From Kiritimatiellia bacterium (GTDB lineage Bacteria > Verrucomicrobiota > Kiritimatiellia > RFP12 > UBA1067), in contig JAFRNO010000719.1 in assembly GCA_017430155.1 (NCBI GenBank), positions 1 through 8,242 of the forward strand: a stretch of 8,242 nucleotides of DNA, given 5' to 3'. Position 1 is the first letter of the stretch. Each line of letters begins with the position of its first letter. A model generated the notes under the pieces. That model did not search any database. It was given only the letters and a program-made list of their open reading frames with translations, and had not been told where the DNA came from. Position numbers and translations under genes: made by a program. This document shows positions 5,800 through 8,242 of this stretch, one piece after another.

Positions 5800-5826
5800 G
5801 ATTCTGTCGTTTGAGAAGTCATTGCG

Positions 5827-5833
5827 AAAGGAG
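5827..5833 (+). promoter_or_regulatory. Ribosome binding site for the LamG/DUF2341 gene
   Basis: AAAGGAG lies 8 nt before the ATG at 5842. A second in-frame ATG at 5851 would be 17 nt away, so 5842 is the preferred start. Confidence 0.8.
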
Positions 5834-5841
5834 TGAAACGC

Positions 5842-8242
5842 ATGAGAGGCATGAGAGAGTTTTTGGGGGCCGCGAGTCTTGCCCTGTGCGCGCTGGGCGC
5901 GTGCGGCGGCACGGCCATTTATTCGTTCGGCTGGTACCGCAACGCCGCCGTCACGGACTTCCCCGTGCCGCTGGTGCTGGAGGAGGGACGCAACGGCTTC
6001 ACCTATTCCGGCGTCGCGGCGGGCGGCGCGGACCTGCGCGCCTCCGACGGCAACGGCGCCAACCTGCCGTTGGAGATCGAGACATGGAACCCCGGCGGAC
6101 GGTCCGTCGTGTGGGTGAAGGTGCCGACCCTCACGGACGCGACCACGGTCACGCTCTCCTGGAGCGACGCGTCTGCGCCCGTTGCCGACGCCACGGGCAT
6201 GTGGGGCGAGGCAACCACGGCCGTTCTGCACTTCGGCGACACGCCCGGCCTCAACTCCGCACACGGCGACGAGCTCTCTGTCATCGGCGAGGCCGCGACC
6301 GTCGCAAGCGACAAGGCGCCCGTCGGCAACGGGGCCGCGTTCGACCGCACGGCGATCTACTGCAATTCAAACGCTCCGTCCGTCGACTACTGGCCCGAGA
6401 CCACAAACCAGCTGACCATCTCCTTCTGGCTGAAGGCCGACAAGCTCACCAAAGCAAACGACCAGACCTATCTGTGCCAGTGGGGGCGTTTCACGAACAA
6501 GGCGAAAAACGAGTATTACCAGATGGCCATTCTCCTCAATTGGTATTCCAATGCAGGGGTCGATTTCTTCATTTCGTCGAGCGGGTCCAACGGATCCCAT
6601 TTCAGCGGTTCGGTGAATTGGCCGCGCATCACGTTCCCCGGTGACGGCGACTGGCACCACGTGGCCTACACGTTCGACGGAGAAACGAGCACGGCCTATC
6701 TCGACGGAAAAGTAATCGGCACCGGGACTTCGTCCAATTTCTCGGTCGCGGCATGGGGACAGGACGGAGGCTATCTCTCCATCGGCGGCACGAAGAATCT
6801 CTTGCATCGCCTCGACGGCGCGATGGACGAGTTCCGCTTTGAACGTGTCTGCCGTAGCGCGGATTGGATCCGTGCCGAGGTTGAGACGCAGGCGCGTAGC
6901 GTTCATACGGTCACGATCCCGTTTTCGGACTACACGGGCGCAACGCTGACGGACTTTCCTGCCTACGTACACGTGGACAAGAACATGGGCATTGATCCTG
7001 GTCTCCTCTACATGGACCTGACAAACGGGACGGCACAGATAGCCGATCTGCGCACGGGCACGCTCCTGCCGGTGGAGATCGAGTACGCCTTCAACAACGC
7101 TTTCGACAAGTCGCTCGGCATGTGGGTGAGGATGCCGTCCTACTCGGCGGCGGATGGCGTTGCCATCATGGCTCCGCTTGATCACTATCGTCCCGACGGC
7201 GCGGCCGCATCCGGCAGCCCGGTTGGTGCCGCCGGCGTGTGGAACGACGACTTCCTGCTCGTCTTCCACATGAACCCGACGGGCTATCTGCACGACGTGA
7301 AGAGCCGTGTGCGCCTGAAGCCGAGTTGGAGAAAAGGGGCCGGCGAGAATGCGAACGCCTTTCCCGTGGCGACGGATGGTCCCACAGGTCCATATCAGGC
7401 TTATCACTCCACGACGAATGCGATTCAGGCTGTAACCCCAACCATCGCCCGAGCCATCACGAACGTCTACACCATTTCTTGGTGGGCTAAAGAAGATGCC
7501 GACGAGTTCGCCAATCCGAAGCCCGAGACATACGGCTGGACGTTGCTCGGCGTCTCCAGCCTGAAGGGACCTGGCTATTCTGGCAATGGCACGGGACCCA
7601 ACAAGATGGTAATATGGGGAGGCGTCAAGGCCGCGACGCTGGACATACCGGACACCGGGTGGCACCAGTACGTCTATGCCTGCAATGGTGCACGAACCTA
7701 TTGCTACCGCGACGGCGTTCTCCAGAACTTCCAGACCGGCGGCAAGAACTTTAGCCTCTCCACGATTTCAGGGAAGGCCATCCAACTCATGGGTTCCGGT
7801 GACGCCACAAAGGATGCATTCAGGGCGAGCGCGGATGAAGTGCGTCTTGAAACTGTCTGCCGGAGTGCGGACTGGATCAAGGCGACGTACCTGAACCAGT
7901 TGGCGTGGCGTGACGGGACGCCGTGGCAATTCGCCCCGCACTTCGCGGATGTGGTGACGGCGACCGTCGCGGCGGGCGGCGCGCTCACGGCGCAGGCCAC
8001 GCTCTCCTGCCGCACGAACGCGACGGTGACCGCGTACTGGGGGCGCGTGGACGGCGGGACGGACGCCGCTGCGTGGGCGAACGTCCTCGCGCTCGGCACG
8101 AAGGCCGACGGCGCGGTGACGGCCACCGCCACGCTGCCCGTCGCGGGCGCGCGCTACGCGGTCCGGTTCCGCGCGGTGAACGAGTTCGGCGAGGCGTGGT
8201 CGGCCGTCCGGTACGTTACGGTGCCGTTGGCCATGGCGCGTG
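5842..8242 (+). CDS. Large DUF2341/LamG-repeat surface protein, 3' end outside window
   Basis: The frame is open from ATG 5842 to the right edge, 800 codons with no stop. The start MRGMREFLGAASLALCALGA is a signal peptide with a lipobox LGAC (Cys21), so a lipoprotein is possible. Two similar units follow. Unit 1 has a DUF2341-like domain (about 31-115: FGWYRNAAVTDFPVPLVL, ADLRASDG, LPLEIETWN) and a LamG/concanavalin-like domain (about 150-345: TISFWLKAD, DWHHVAYTFDG, AMDEFRFERVCRSADWI). Unit 2 repeats this order (DUF2341-like about 355-450; LamG about 480-685, with YTISWWAKED, GWHQYVYAC, ADEVRLETVCRSADWIKA). A fibronectin-III-like beta domain starts near 700 (AYWGRVDGG, YAVRFRAVNEFGEAW). LamG domains commonly bind glycans or proteins, so adhesion or substrate binding is likely. 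The missing C-terminus could carry an anchor or more repeats. Confidence 0.85.
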   Translation, partial: MRGMREFLGAASLALCALGACGGTAIYSFGWYRNAAVTDFPVPLVLEEGRNGFTYSGVAAGGADLRASDGNGANLPLEIETWNPGGRSVVWVKVPTLTDATTVTLSWSDASAPVADATGMWGEATTAVLHFGDTPGLNSAHGDELSVIGEAATVASDKAPVGNGAAFDRTAIYCNSNAPSVDYWPETTNQLTISFWLKADKLTKANDQTYLCQWGRFTNKAKNEYYQMAILLNWYSNAGVDFFISSSGSNGSHFSGSVNWPRITFPGDGDWHHVAYTFDGETSTAYLDGKVIGTGTSSNFSVAAWGQDGGYLSIGGTKNLLHRLDGAMDEFRFERVCRSADWIRAEVETQARSVHTVTIPFSDYTGATLTDFPAYVHVDKNMGIDPGLLYMDLTNGTAQIADLRTGTLLPVEIEYAFNNAFDKSLGMWVRMPSYSAADGVAIMAPLDHYRPDGAAASGSPVGAAGVWNDDFLLVFHMNPTGYLHDVKSRVRLKPSWRKGAGENANAFPVATDGPTGPYQAYHSTTNAIQAVTPTIARAITNVYTISWWAKEDADEFANPKPETYGWTLLGVSSLKGPGYSGNGTGPNKMVIWGGVKAATLDIPDTGWHQYVYACNGARTYCYRDGVLQNFQTGGKNFSLSTISGKAIQLMGSGDATKDAFRASADEVRLETVCRSADWIKATYLNQLAWRDGTPWQFAPHFADVVTATVAAGGALTAQATLSCRTNATVTAYWGRVDGGTDAAAWANVLALGTKADGAVTATATLPVAGARYAVRFRAVNEFGEAWSAVRYVTVPLAMAR

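Overview
The window is GC-rich bacterial DNA with every gene on the + strand. Gene content and style suggest an uncultured member of the PVC group, most likely Verrucomicrobiota/Kiritimatiellae-type: a DUF6067 glycoside-hydrolase-like protein, a Tat-exported Gfo/Idh/MocA oxidoreductase with the QKP variant motif, a lipoprotein endonuclease/exonuclease/phosphatase-fold hydrolase, a secreted nitrilase-fold enzyme and a large LamG/DUF2341 surface protein. This taxonomic guess is inferred from family content and is not proven by a marker gene.

Layout. Positions 1-1781 hold the 3' part of a DUF6067 / GH123-like protein that is open through the left edge. A near-consensus sigma70-type promoter overlaps its stop codon and drives a two-gene unit: a lipoprotein EEP-fold hydrolase (1838-2647) and a Tat-signal Gfo/Idh/MocA oxidoreductase (2644-4014), joined by a 4-nt ATGA overlap. 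Ten bases after the second stop comes a compact cassette (4025-4546, or to 4629). It consists of one GxxExxY (PD-(D/E)XK-like) gene enclosed by 35-bp inverted repeats. The right-hand repeat is present twice as an identical 47-bp direct repeat, mixed with a duplicated copy of the next gene's leader. Then follow a secreted carbon-nitrogen hydrolase (4677-5762), a second promoter (5770-5799), and a lipoprotein-like LamG/DUF2341 protein starting at 5842 that stays open to the right edge (800 codons visible).

How the genes might work together. Most non-cassette products carry export signals (two lipobox-type, one Tat, one Sec), so the region reads as an envelope or periplasmic set for breaking down or modifying external organic matter (glycans, phospho- or amide-linked compounds). 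No substrate can be named from the sequence.

The most interesting part is the GxxExxY cassette. Over 35 bp the left inverted repeat differs from the right one at exactly two bases, and these are the two partners of one base pair in a GTTA-loop hairpin (a compensatory change). That points to selection on a folded repeat end, as in REP/RAYT-type or other hairpin-recognised mobile elements, although no transposase is encoded here.
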